The notes beneath the pieces are model-generated. The model was not told the origin of the DNA and did no database searches. It saw only the letters and a list, made by a program, of their open reading frames with translations. A stretch of 64,000 nt of DNA from Burkholderiales bacterium RIFOXYD12_FULL_59_19. GTDB lineage: Bacteria > Pseudomonadota > Gammaproteobacteria > Burkholderiales > Burkholderiaceae_C. Positions 23,397-32,096 of this stretch are shown piece by piece. Numbering within the stretch: position 1 is the first letter of the stretch; each line of letters begins with the position of its first letter. Location: assembly GCA_001771065.1 (NCBI GenBank), contig MESQ01000038.1, forward strand, positions 62,001-126,000. Direction: 5' to 3'. The translations under genes were made by a program, and so were the position numbers.

Positions 23397-25448
23397 ATGA
23401 AAAACCATAAGGCCAGCGCGGCCGAACACAGCGTCACGCTGCACACGCCGCTGTTACGCGGCGCGCGGCGCCTGCGTATTGCCCTGGTCGGCTTGCCGGG
23501 CGCCGGCAAGACCACGCTGTTTGAGGCGGTCGCCAGCACGGCGCCCCAAACGGGTCAACTCACCAACACGCACCGCATTTACCGCACTTGCACGGTGCAG
23601 ATTGGCCTGGACGAAGCCAGCGTGGTGGACCTGCCGAGCCTGACCTCGCTGCACCCCTTGCAGAACGACGACCTGGGCACACTCAAGTACCTGCTGTGGG
23701 GCAATGAGCGGCCGCCGGTAACAGCGCACGAGCCAGGTGCCGCCCCGGCGCCCTTTGAGCCACCCGACCTGATCGTGCAAGTGGTCGACGCCACCAATTT
23801 GCAAAGCCAGCTTGAACTCACGCTGGAATTGAGCCAGTTGGGTCGCCCGGTGGTGCTGGCGCTCAACCACATGGACGCGATGCGCCGCAAGGGCCTCCAT
23901 ATCAATCTGCTGGCGCTGTCAAGCCAGTTGGGCATGCCCGTGGTGCCGATCTCCGCGCTGATGGGTCAAGGCATTGCCGAACTCTTCAGAACCGCTGTGG
24001 CCACGGCGCGCCAGGCCACCTGCCCGCTGCCGCAAGTGCCGAGTCGGCACATTGCCAGCAGCCTGGAAGCGCTGAGCAGCGCCCTGCAGCAGCCCGGCAT
24101 TGACGCCGCTTTTCGCATGCCGCACCAATTGTTGTTGATGCTGTACGCCGCCGGGCATGGCTATATCGAACGTGAATTGAAAGAGCACTTTGGCCCTTTG
24201 ATGCCGTCCTTGCAAGCGCTGCGTGCGGCGTCCGGCCTGGGTTTGCCGCGCCCACTGGCTGAAGAGATCCACGCCGACCGGCACCACCGGGCCGCCACCA
24301 TTTTCGAGGCAGCGCAGCGCCCGGGGCCGCTGGAGTCGGGGCACGGCTGGCGCTTCTGGCTGGATGCATTCATGCTGCACCGGCAGTGGGGCCTGCTCGC
24401 CAGCCTAGCAGTATTTGCCGGCGTGTTGTTTGTGGTGTTCGAGGTCAGCGGCTGGATCGACAGCCAAACCACGCAGCGCCTGATCGAGGCCACCAGCCAA
24501 TGGCAACCGCAGTCCACGCCCGGGGTGGTGGCGCGCGCCATTGCCGATGGCTTCATCGGCCTGATCGGCATTGTGGTGCCCTACATGCTGCCGTTGTTGC
24601 TGCTGCTGATTGCGCTTGAAGAAATCGGCCTGATGCACCGAATTGCCTTTGTGGTGGACCGGGGTTTTCACAAAATCGGCCTGCACGGCGGCGTGGCCGT
24701 GCCGTTTTTGCTGGGCCTGGGCTGCAATGTGCCGGCGATCTCGGCCGTGGCCCGCAGCACGACTGGGCGCGAACGCCTGATTGCGTCGGTGCTCATCACC
24801 TTTGTGCCCTGCTCGGCGCGTTCGGCCATCATTTTGGCAGTGGCGGGCAAGTACCTTGGCGTGCTGGGCGTGATCGGCATTTACGCGCTGACGCTGGTGC
24901 TGATCGCTGTGATGGGCTGGCTGTTGTCGCATCGGCAAAGTGAGGTCGGCCCGGGGCAAGTGCAAGAGATTCCCGCCTACACGCTGCCAGACTGGCGCGC
25001 CATGCTGAGGGAGACCTGGGCCCGCTCCAGTGACGTGCTCACCATTGTCACGCCACTGCTGGTGGGTGGCAGTGTGGTGCTGGCCCTGCTGGGCCACTTT
25101 GGCGCTGATGGTGCCATCAACACGGTGCTGACACCACTGACCAGCTGGTGGCTCGGCCTGCCACTGGTGCTGGGCCTGCCGCTGCTGTTTGGCGTGCTGC
25201 GCAAGGAGCTGTCCCTGCTGATGATCTTTCAGGCCCTGGGCACACAAGACATCAACAGCGTGCTGGGCACCGCGCAAATCCTCACCCTGCTGGTGTTCAT
25301 CACCTTTTATGTGCCCTGTATCTCGACCTTCGCCATCATGCACAAGACGTTGGGACGCGCCCAAGCCTGGTTTTCGGTGCTGCTGTCGGTGGCTGTAGCG
25401 CTGGTGCTGAGCGGGCTGGTGCGGGTGGTGATGGGGCTGACGGCATAA
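23397..25448 (+). CDS. feoB: Ferrous iron transport protein B
   Basis: 683 residues. N-terminal G domain: G1 ALVGLPGAGKTTLFEAV, G3 region VVDLPSLTSL, G4 ALNHMDAMRR, G5 near VPISALMGQG. A helical spacer follows (residues about 215-320), then the membrane part with two Gate motifs (MLPLLLLLIALEEIGLMHRIAFVVDR with HGGVAVPFLLGLGCNVPAI; and FGVLRKELSLLMIFQA with VFITFYVPCISTFAIM). It imports Fe2+ across the inner membrane. No feoA or feoC is nearby; instead a rhodanese lipoprotein precedes it. G3 has lost the usual DxPG (DLPS), so GTPase behaviour may differ. Confidence 0.9.
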   Translation: MKNHKASAAEHSVTLHTPLLRGARRLRIALVGLPGAGKTTLFEAVASTAPQTGQLTNTHRIYRTCTVQIGLDEASVVDLPSLTSLHPLQNDDLGTLKYLLWGNERPPVTAHEPGAAPAPFEPPDLIVQVVDATNLQSQLELTLELSQLGRPVVLALNHMDAMRRKGLHINLLALSSQLGMPVVPISALMGQGIAELFRTAVATARQATCPLPQVPSRHIASSLEALSSALQQPGIDAAFRMPHQLLLMLYAAGHGYIERELKEHFGPLMPSLQALRAASGLGLPRPLAEEIHADRHHRAATIFEAAQRPGPLESGHGWRFWLDAFMLHRQWGLLASLAVFAGVLFVVFEVSGWIDSQTTQRLIEATSQWQPQSTPGVVARAIADGFIGLIGIVVPYMLPLLLLLIALEEIGLMHRIAFVVDRGFHKIGLHGGVAVPFLLGLGCNVPAISAVARSTTGRERLIASVLITFVPCSARSAIILAVAGKYLGVLGVIGIYALTLVLIAVMGWLLSHRQSEVGPGQVQEIPAYTLPDWRAMLRETWARSSDVLTIVTPLLVGGSVVLALLGHFGADGAINTVLTPLTSWWLGLPLVLGLPLLFGVLRKELSLLMIFQALGTQDINSVLGTAQILTLLVFITFYVPCISTFAIMHKTLGRAQAWFSVLLSVAVALVLSGLVRVVMGLTA

Positions 25449-25502
25449 AACAATACAAATATGATCAATCTAGGTATAAATCCTAGGTATATTTTGAAAT
25501 TT

Positions 25503-25530
25503 AGTACCACTTGTGCCTGTTTGAGTACCA
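25503..25530 (+). promoter_or_regulatory. Candidate AraC-type tandem operator for the pentitol operon
   Basis: AGTACCA occurs twice in the same orientation at 25503 and 25524, 21 bp apart, which is two helical turns and typical for an AraC/XylS monomer pair. It lies about 95 bp before the substrate-binding gene, and an AraC-type regulator is encoded in the operon. Just upstream CTAGGTAT is repeated (near 25469 and 25483) and just downstream GGGTCAG is repeated (25544 and 25562). Confidence 0.45.
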
Positions 25531-25623
25531 AATCTGAATGACAGGGTCAGTATCGTTCAGGGGGTCAGTGCCAACAACGCACTGAACAGTGCAAATCACG
25601 CCAAACCCCTAGGAGACAAACCC

Positions 25624-26937
25624 ATGAGACTGAACACCCGCCTGACATTGGCCGCCTCGCTGGCCCTGTCGCTTTGCGGCGCCGCCAACGCCGCCACCGA
25701 ACTTGTCATTGCCACCGTCAACAACGGCCACATGATCGAGATGCAAAAACACAGCAAGACCTTTGAAGCCGCCAACCCCGACATCAAACTCAAATGGGTC
25801 ACGCTCGAAGAAGGCGTGCTGCGCCAGCGCGTCACCACCGACATCGCCACCAAGGGCGGGCAGTTCGACGTGATGACCATCGGCATGTACGAGACCCCGA
25901 TCTGGGGCAAAAAGGGCTGGCTGACCGAGCTCAAGACCGACACTGCCTATGACGTGGACGACCTGCTGCCGGCTATGCGCAACGGCCTGTCGGTGGGCGG
26001 CAAGCTTTTTGCCGCCCCGTTCTACGGCGAAAGCTCGATGCTGATGTACCGCAAGGACCTGGCCGACAAAGCTGGCATTACCGTCGCTGACAAGCCCACC
26101 TGGACCGAGGTGAAAGCATTGGCCGCCAAAATTCACGACCCGAAAAACGGCGTCTACGGCATCTGCCTGCGCGGCAAACCGGGTTGGGGTGACAACATGG
26201 CTTTCCTGAGCACGCTGGTCAACACCAACGGCGGCCAGTGGTTCGACATGGCCTGGAAGCCGCAGCTGGAAAGCAAGCCATGGAAAGACTCGATCAATTT
26301 CTACGTCGACCTGCTGAAAAACTACGGCCCGCCCGGCTCGTCGGCCAACAGTTTTAATGAAATCCTGGCGCTCTACAACGAAGGAAAATGCGGCATGTGG
26401 ATTGACGCCACGATTGCCGCCTCGTTCATCACGGACCCCAAGCAGTCAAAAGTGGCGGACAAGGTGGCCTTTGCCCAGGCACCCACTGCTGTTACGCCAA
26501 AGGGTGCCAACTGGCTGTGGGCCTGGGCGTTGGCCATACCTGCCGGTTCGCAAAAAGTGGACGCCGCCACCAAGTTCGTGACCTGGGCCACCAGCAAGGA
26601 ATACATCAACCTGATTGGCAAAGAAGTGGGCTGGGGCAACATTCCCACCGGTACCCGCAAGAGTACCTACACCAATGCAGAGTTTCTGAAAGTGGCCAAG
26701 TTTGCCGCTGCTGAAAAGGCCGCCATTGACAGTGCCAACCCCAACGACAGCACCTTACCCAAGAGCCCGTATGTCGGCGTGCAGTTTGCTGCCATTCCTG
26801 AATTTCAGGCAATTGGCACCACGGTGGGCCAACAAATGAGCGCGGCGCTGGCCGGCAAGTCGTCGGTGGACGTGGCCCTGAAAGCCTCCCAAGTGGCGGC
26901 CGAGCGAGAGCTCAAGAAGGCTGGCTACTACAAGTAA
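25624..26937 (+). CDS. Polyol ABC transporter, substrate-binding protein (MtlE/SmoE type)
   Basis: 437 residues with a Sec signal peptide cleaved after AANA (about residue 23) and SD AGGAGA before ATG. It belongs to extracellular solute-binding family 1 as seen in mannitol/sorbitol/arabitol transporters: LVIATVNNGHMIEMQKHS, WVTLEEGVLRQRVTTDIATKGGQFDVMTIGMYE, FYGESSMLMYRKDL and ANWLWAWALAIPAGS. It delivers polyol to the MtlF/MtlG-type permeases that follow. The downstream pentitol dehydrogenases suggest D-arabinitol and/or ribitol rather than mannitol as main ligand. First gene of the operon; a stem-loop follows it. Confidence 0.87.
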   Translation: MRLNTRLTLAASLALSLCGAANAATELVIATVNNGHMIEMQKHSKTFEAANPDIKLKWVTLEEGVLRQRVTTDIATKGGQFDVMTIGMYETPIWGKKGWLTELKTDTAYDVDDLLPAMRNGLSVGGKLFAAPFYGESSMLMYRKDLADKAGITVADKPTWTEVKALAAKIHDPKNGVYGICLRGKPGWGDNMAFLSTLVNTNGGQWFDMAWKPQLESKPWKDSINFYVDLLKNYGPPGSSANSFNEILALYNEGKCGMWIDATIAASFITDPKQSKVADKVAFAQAPTAVTPKGANWLWAWALAIPAGSQKVDAATKFVTWATSKEYINLIGKEVGWGNIPTGTRKSTYTNAEFLKVAKFAAAEKAAIDSANPNDSTLPKSPYVGVQFAAIPEFQAIGTTVGQQMSAALAGKSSVDVALKASQVAAERELKKAGYYK

Positions 26938-26951
26938 ATCGGTCCGCCGAT

Positions 26952-26978
26952 CCCGGATGAAGCAAAGCGCAATCCGGG
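26952..26978. repeat. Intercistronic stem-loop after the substrate-binding gene
   Basis: CCCGGAT (26952-26958) and ATCCGGG (26972-26978) pair around a 13-base loop in the 125-bp gap before the permease gene. It resembles common REP-type hairpins and has no T-run. Such structures often keep binding-protein mRNA more abundant than the distal message. Confidence 0.5.
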
Positions 26979-27062
26979 GCCAAGCATCGCAGGTCTGACC
27001 ATGCCCCGGCCGACAGGCCACCACACACGCCGTCAGGCCCGCCATTTCAAAAGGTCAACACC

Positions 27063-27923
27063 ATGAACCGATTCATACCCCGCGTCCTGCTGGCACCCGC
27101 CATGGTCACCCTGTTTTTGTGGATGATCGTGCCGCTGGTGATGTCGATCTATTTTTCGGTCATCCGCTTTAACCTGTTGCAGCCGGACCAAACCGGTTTT
27201 ATCGGGCTGGAAAACTTTGAATACTTCGTCACCGACCCGTCGTTTGGCGCGGCGGTGACCAACACCTTGCTGCTGCTGGGCAGTGTCATTGTGCTCACGG
27301 TGGGCGTGGGGATTTTGTTGGCGCTGCTCGTGGACGCGCCTTTTCCGGGCCGCAACATCGTGCGTATTTTGTTGATCTCGCCGTTTTTTGTCATGCCCAC
27401 GGTCAACGCGCTGCTGTGGAAACACATGATGATGAACCCCATTTACGGGGTGCTGGCGCAGGTCTGGATCTTCTTTGGCGCCACCCCGGTGGACTGGTTG
27501 ACCGACTGGCCGCTGTGGAGCGTGATCCTGATCGTGACCTGGCAATGGCTGCCTTTTGCCACGCTGATTTTTATCACGGCGCTGCAAAGCATGGACCGGG
27601 AACAGCTGGAGGCCTCGCGCATGGACGGCGCCACCTACCTGCAGCAACTGCGTTACCTCTACATCCCGCACCTGGGCCGCTCCATGGCCGTGGTGGTGAT
27701 GATTGAAATGATTTTTCTGCTCAGTGTGTTTGCCGAGATCTACACCACCACAGGCGGTGGTCCAGGCGACGCCAGTACCAACGTGGCGTTTCTGATCTTC
27801 AAACAGGCGCTGCTGAACTTTGACGCCGGTGTGGCCTCGGCCGGTGCACTGTTTGCCGTGGTGCTGGCCAATATTGCCGGCATTTTCCTGATCCGCATGG
27901 TTGGCAAAAACCTTGACAAGTGA
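27063..27923 (+). CDS. Polyol ABC transporter permease 1 (MtlF/SmoF type)
   Basis: 286 residues, six membrane helices, MalF-like without the long periplasmic loop. The EAA loop that contacts the ATPase is EQLEASRMDGATYLQQLRYLYIPHLGRSM (residues about 180-208). It has strong similarity in wording to SmoF/MtlF proteins (NPIYGVLAQVWIFFGATPVDWL). It pairs with the next permease to form the inner-membrane channel. Confidence 0.88.
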   Translation: MNRFIPRVLLAPAMVTLFLWMIVPLVMSIYFSVIRFNLLQPDQTGFIGLENFEYFVTDPSFGAAVTNTLLLLGSVIVLTVGVGILLALLVDAPFPGRNIVRILLISPFFVMPTVNALLWKHMMMNPIYGVLAQVWIFFGATPVDWLTDWPLWSVILIVTWQWLPFATLIFITALQSMDREQLEASRMDGATYLQQLRYLYIPHLGRSMAVVVMIEMIFLLSVFAEIYTTTGGGPGDASTNVAFLIFKQALLNFDAGVASAGALFAVVLANIAGIFLIRMVGKNLDK

Positions 27924-27930
27924 GCCTGTG

Positions 27931-28761
27931 ATGACCTCTACCCAATCCAATTCAATGCTGTTTTACCTGCGCACGCTGGCGGCCTGGGGCGCGGCCCTGC
28001 TGCTGTTTTTCCCGCTGGGCTGGCTGGTGCTGACGGCTTTCAAGACCGAGCTGCAGGCCATCTCGGTGCCGCCCCTGCTGCTGTTCACGCCCACGCTGGA
28101 AAATTTCGCGATCGTGCAGGAGCGCAGCGACTATTTGCTCTATGCCAAAAATTCGCTCATCACCAGCGTGGCGTCCACCCTGCTGGGGCTGGCGCTGGCG
28201 TTCCCTGCGGCTTATTCGATGGCTTTTTTCAAAGGCAAATACACCAAGGACATTTTGATGTGGATGTTGTCCACCAAGATGATGCCCGCCGTGGGTGCGC
28301 TCGTTCCCATCTATGTATTGGCCCAAAACAGCGGCTTGCTCGACAGCCGCACCGCGCTGATCATCATCTTTACCCTGAGCAACCTGCCGATCATGGTCTG
28401 GATGTTGTATTCGCAGTTCAAGGAAATCCCCGGTGAAATTCTGGAAGCCGCGCGCATGGACGGGGCCACGCTGTGGCAGGAGTTCAGCAAGGTGCTGCTG
28501 CCGCTCACCTTGGGTGGACTGGCCTCGACCGGCTTGCTGTGTATGGTGCTGAGCTGGAACGAAGCCTTCTGGTCACTCAACCTGAGCGCCGCCAAGGCAG
28601 GCACGCTGGCCACACTGATTGCCAGTTATTCCAGCCCCGAGGGCTTGTTCTGGGCCAAGCTGTCAGCCGCGTCGTTCATGGCCATCGGCCCGATTGTGGT
28701 GTTTGGCTGGTTCAGCCAGAAACAACTGGTGCAAGGTCTGACCTTTGGCGCCGTCAAGTAA
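27931..28761 (+). CDS. Polyol ABC transporter permease 2 (MtlG/SmoG type)
   Basis: 276 residues from ATG 27931 (GTG 27928 also possible), 7 bp after the previous stop. It has six membrane helices, MalG-like, with EAA loop EILEAARMDGATLWQEFSKVLLPLTLGGLASTG. Family signatures include FFPLGWLVLTAFKTELQA, STKMMPAVGALVPIYVLAQNSGLLD and the C-terminal FSQKQLVQGLTFGAVK. It forms the heterodimeric channel with the preceding permease. Confidence 0.88.
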   Translation: MTSTQSNSMLFYLRTLAAWGAALLLFFPLGWLVLTAFKTELQAISVPPLLLFTPTLENFAIVQERSDYLLYAKNSLITSVASTLLGLALAFPAAYSMAFFKGKYTKDILMWMLSTKMMPAVGALVPIYVLAQNSGLLDSRTALIIIFTLSNLPIMVWMLYSQFKEIPGEILEAARMDGATLWQEFSKVLLPLTLGGLASTGLLCMVLSWNEAFWSLNLSAAKAGTLATLIASYSSPEGLFWAKLSAASFMAIGPIVVFGWFSQKQLVQGLTFGAVK

Positions 28762-28793
28762 CCCTTAGTTAAAAAATACCAGGAGACCTGTTC

Positions 28794-29864
28794 ATGGCTT
28801 ACCTCAAACTTGAACGCATCGAAAAAATATTTGGTGAAACCCGCGTCATCAAAGGCATTGACCTGGAGATCCAACAGGGTGAATTTGTGGTCTTTGTCGG
28901 CCCCTCTGGCTGCGGCAAAACCACCCTGTTGCGGCTGATTGCCGGGCTGGAACACATTGACGGTGGCAGCCTGCAGCTAGATGGCCGCGACATCACCCAC
29001 CTGCCGTCGAGCAAGCGCGACCTGGCCATGGTGTTCCAGAGTTACGCGCTCTACCCGCACATGAGCGTGTTCGAGAACATGAGCTTTGCTCTCAAACTGG
29101 CCAAAGTCGACACGGCTGTGATCAAGGAAAAAGTGGACCGTGCCGCCAAAATCCTCAACCTGACCCAGTACCTGGAGCGCACCCCCAAGGAATTATCAGG
29201 CGGGCAGCGCCAGCGGGTGGCCATTGGCCGCGCCATTGTGCGTGCACCCAAAGTGTTTTTGTTCGACGAACCCTTGTCCAACCTGGACGCCGCCCTGCGC
29301 GGCCAGACCCGCATCGAGATTGCCAAGCTGCACCGCGATCTGGGTGCCACCACCATTTATGTGACACACGACCAGGTGGAAGCCATGACGCTGGCCGACC
29401 GCGTGGTGGTGCTGCGCGACGGTGTCATCGAGCAAGTGGGCACACCGCTGGCGCTCTATGACCGCCCGGCCAACCAATTTGTGGCGCAGTTCATTGGCAC
29501 CCCGCAAATGAACATCGTGTCGGCAAAGCAGATGCCTGCGCTGCAAACCACGGCTGGCCTGACCCTCCCCGAGGGTGGCTTTGTCGGCTTGCGGCCTGAA
29601 AACGTAACACTGCACCCTGCGGATCAGGGCCTGCTGCAAGGCAAGGTGGACCTGATCGAAGCGCTGGGTGCGGAAACCCTGATCTACGTCACCACGACAC
29701 AAGGCGCACAACTGGTGTCACGCCAGAACGAACGCACCGCCTTACGCGTCGGCGATACCGTGGATGTGCACATTGACACCGACGCCGCCCATGTCTTTGA
29801 CGCCAACGGGCGCATCACGCGCACCGGTAAAACTCCCTTTCACCCTCACAAGGCAACAACATGA
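28794..29864 (+). CDS. Polyol ABC transporter ATP-binding protein (MalK/SmoK type)
   Basis: 356 residues, SD AGGAGA before ATG. Walker A GPSGCGKTTLLR (about 37-48), Q-loop MVFQSYALYPHM, signature LSGGQRQRVAIGRAI, Walker B VFLFDEPLSNLDA and H-loop THDQVEAMTLADR. A C-terminal TOBE regulatory domain follows from about residue 240 (GFVGLRPENVTLHP). It energises the permease pair. Its TGA overlaps the ATG of the following SDR gene (ATGA). Confidence 0.92.
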   Translation: MAYLKLERIEKIFGETRVIKGIDLEIQQGEFVVFVGPSGCGKTTLLRLIAGLEHIDGGSLQLDGRDITHLPSSKRDLAMVFQSYALYPHMSVFENMSFALKLAKVDTAVIKEKVDRAAKILNLTQYLERTPKELSGGQRQRVAIGRAIVRAPKVFLFDEPLSNLDAALRGQTRIEIAKLHRDLGATTIYVTHDQVEAMTLADRVVVLRDGVIEQVGTPLALYDRPANQFVAQFIGTPQMNIVSAKQMPALQTTAGLTLPEGGFVGLRPENVTLHPADQGLLQGKVDLIEALGAETLIYVTTTQGAQLVSRQNERTALRVGDTVDVHIDTDAAHVFDANGRITRTGKTPFHPHKATT

Positions 29865-30595
29865 ACCCAACACAAGCCCTGAGCAGCCAAGTGGCCGCCG
29901 TCACCGGCGCAGCATCGGGCATCGGCTTTGCCTGTGCCCAGGCGATGATTCTGGCCGGCGCGCAAGTCGTGCTGATTGACCGCGACGCACCCGCCCTGGC
30001 TAAAGCCCGGGAGGCACTGGGCGCAGCCGCCCTGCCACTGGTGCTGGACCTGCTGGACCCCGCGCAGTGCGCAGCCATGACCGAGCGCATTCTGGAGCTA
30101 ACAGGTCGGCTCGACGTTTTCCACGCCAACGCCGGGCTGTATGTGGGTGGTGATCTGATCGACGCCAACGACGACGCGATCGACCGCATGCTCAACCTGA
30201 ACATCAACGTGGTCATGAAGAACGTGCGCGGCGTGCTGCCCCACATGATTGCGCGGGGCAGGGGCGACATCATCGTGACCAGCTCACTCGCAGCACATTT
30301 CCCCACCCCTTGGGAGCCAGTCTACGCCTCAAGCAAGTGGGCCATCGACTGTTTCGTGCAAACGGTGCGCCGCCAGGTGTTCAAACACGGCATCCGCGTG
30401 GGCGCCATCTCACCGGGCCCTGTCATTACCGCGCTGCTGGCAGACTGGCCTGCCGAAAAACTGGCAGAAGCCAAGACCAACGGCAGCCTGCTGGAGGCGT
30501 CCGAGGTCGCCGAGGTCGTGCTGTTCATGCTCACCCGCCCCCGCGGCATGACGATCCGCGACGTGGTGATGATGCCCACGCAGTTCGACCTCTGA
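29861..30595 (+). CDS. Short-chain dehydrogenase, ribitol 2-dehydrogenase-like
   Basis: 244 residues. Classical SDR: cofactor motif TGAASGIG, HANAGLYVGG (NAG motif), catalytic Ser in VTSSLAAHFPTPWEPVY and Tyr-Lys in YASSK, then SPGPVITALLADWP. The FPTPWEPVYASSKWAIDCFVQTVRRQ region matches ribitol 2-dehydrogenases as I know them, which oxidise ribitol to D-ribulose with NAD+. In this operon it would extend the substrate range beyond D-arabinitol. It is translationally coupled to the ATPase gene. Sorbitol or another polyol as substrate cannot be excluded. Confidence 0.78.
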   Translation: MNPTQALSSQVAAVTGAASGIGFACAQAMILAGAQVVLIDRDAPALAKAREALGAAALPLVLDLLDPAQCAAMTERILELTGRLDVFHANAGLYVGGDLIDANDDAIDRMLNLNINVVMKNVRGVLPHMIARGRGDIIVTSSLAAHFPTPWEPVYASSKWAIDCFVQTVRRQVFKHGIRVGAISPGPVITALLADWPAEKLAEAKTNGSLLEASEVAEVVLFMLTRPRGMTIRDVVMMPTQFDL

Positions 30596-30652
30596 GCCCG
30601 AACATCCACGACGCTTTTCGTTGACATTCGCTCTTTTCAAAGAAACCAAGCT

Positions 30653-32041
30653 ATGACCACGATCCTCCACCTGGGCCTGGGCTCATTCCACCGTGCCCAC
30701 CAAGCCCTGTACCTTCACCAATTGCGCGAATCGGGTGACACCCGCTGGTCGCTGACCGGCGGCAACCTGCGCCCCGACATGTTAGATACCATCGCCGCGC
30801 TGCAAGCACAAGGCGGTGCCTACACCCTGGAAACCGTCACGCCGCAGGGCGTGCGCAGCTACACGCGCATCACGTCGATCCAGCGCGTGCTGTCCTATCA
30901 GGACGACCTGGCGCCCCTGGTGGCGGTGGTTGCCGACCCGGCCACCCGCATCATCTCGTTCACCGTCACCGAAGCGGGTTACTACCTGGACGCCCAGCAC
31001 CACCTGGACTTGGCCACCTTCCCCGACTTGCGCGCTGATCTCAACGCCGTGAAAGCCGGCCGGACGGGCCACACCATTTACGGTGGCCTGGTCACCCTGC
31101 TGCGCGCACGCATGCAGGCCGACGCCGGACCGGTGACGCTGATGAATTGCGACAACCTGCGCCACAACGGCGAGCGCTCGCGCGGTGGCCTGCTGCAGTT
31201 CATCGAAGCCCTGGGCGACAGCGCACTGCTGGCCTGGGTGCTGGCCCACACCACCAACCCCAATGCCATGGTGGACCGCATCACGCCCCGCCCCACGCCT
31301 GACGTGCGCAAGCGCGTCAAGGCCGCCACCGGCGTGGACGACCCCGCCGCGCTCATGGGCGAGAGCTTCATTCAGTGGGTGATCGAAGACAACTTCATCG
31401 CCGGGCGCCCCGAGTGGGAAAAGGTTGGCGTGGAGATGGTGCAGTCGGTACAGGCCCATGAAGAAGCCAAAATCCGCCTGCTTAACGCCACCCACAGTTG
31501 CATTGCCTGGGCTGGCACGCTGGTGGGCTACCAGTTCATTCACGAAGGCACGCTCGACCCTGTGATTCGCCAGTTTGCATTTGACTACGTCACCGACGAC
31601 GTGATTCCTGTGCTCAGCCCCAGTCCGATTGACCTGGCGGGCTACCGCGATGTGGTGCTGGACCGCTTTGGCAACCCGGCCATTCTTGATACCAACCAGC
31701 GCGTGGCCATGGACGCGTTTGCCAAGATACCGGCCATGATTGCGCCCACGTTCCATGACCGGCTGGCACGCGGCGAGTCCATCAACAGCGTGGCCATGCT
31801 ACCGGCGCTGTTTTTGGCTTACCTGCAACGCTGGCATGCCGGCCAAATCACCTACACCTACCAGGATCAGGCCATGGATCCCGCTACGGCCCACGCCATC
31901 TGCAAAGCCACTGACCCCGTGGCCGCATTTTGCGCCGACCTCACCCTCTGGGGCCAGCTGGCCAACGACGAGCGCTTGGTGCAAGCCATGCGCACCGCTT
32001 TTAACCGTGTCACACTCTTTGCCAGGAACCATCGATCATGA
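30653..32041 (+). CDS. dalD: D-arabinitol 4-dehydrogenase (polyol dehydrogenase family)
   Basis: 462 residues, long-chain mannitol/polyol dehydrogenase family, zinc-independent. N-terminal Rossmann motif LHLGLGSFHRAHQALYLHQL, then VTLMNCDNLRHNGERSRGGLL, MVDRITPRPTP and GESFIQWVIEDNFIAGRP. The active-site helix follows, with the catalytic Lys and His in EEAKIRLLNATHSCIAWAGTL. The protein is close in wording to Klebsiella DalD, which oxidises D-arabinitol to D-xylulose. The xylulokinase gene two positions on fits that reaction. Relatives act on mannitol, so specificity is inferred from similarity and context. Confidence 0.82.
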   Translation: MTTILHLGLGSFHRAHQALYLHQLRESGDTRWSLTGGNLRPDMLDTIAALQAQGGAYTLETVTPQGVRSYTRITSIQRVLSYQDDLAPLVAVVADPATRIISFTVTEAGYYLDAQHHLDLATFPDLRADLNAVKAGRTGHTIYGGLVTLLRARMQADAGPVTLMNCDNLRHNGERSRGGLLQFIEALGDSALLAWVLAHTTNPNAMVDRITPRPTPDVRKRVKAATGVDDPAALMGESFIQWVIEDNFIAGRPEWEKVGVEMVQSVQAHEEAKIRLLNATHSCIAWAGTLVGYQFIHEGTLDPVIRQFAFDYVTDDVIPVLSPSPIDLAGYRDVVLDRFGNPAILDTNQRVAMDAFAKIPAMIAPTFHDRLARGESINSVAMLPALFLAYLQRWHAGQITYTYQDQAMDPATAHAICKATDPVAAFCADLTLWGQLANDERLVQAMRTAFNRVTLFARNHRS

Positions 32042-32096
32042 GCATCATCACACCCACGCGCTGACCTTTTTCAGCCCTCTTCAAACACGAATCACC

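Noticed and set aside
24405-25364. 319-codon open frame on the minus strand
   Set aside because: Antisense shadow of feoB; His/Gln-rich composition typical of reversed membrane protein codons.
31740-32096. Upstream extension of the AraC regulator frame
   Set aside because: Overlaps the D-arabinitol dehydrogenase gene in another frame; the AraC sensor begins at ATG 32097.
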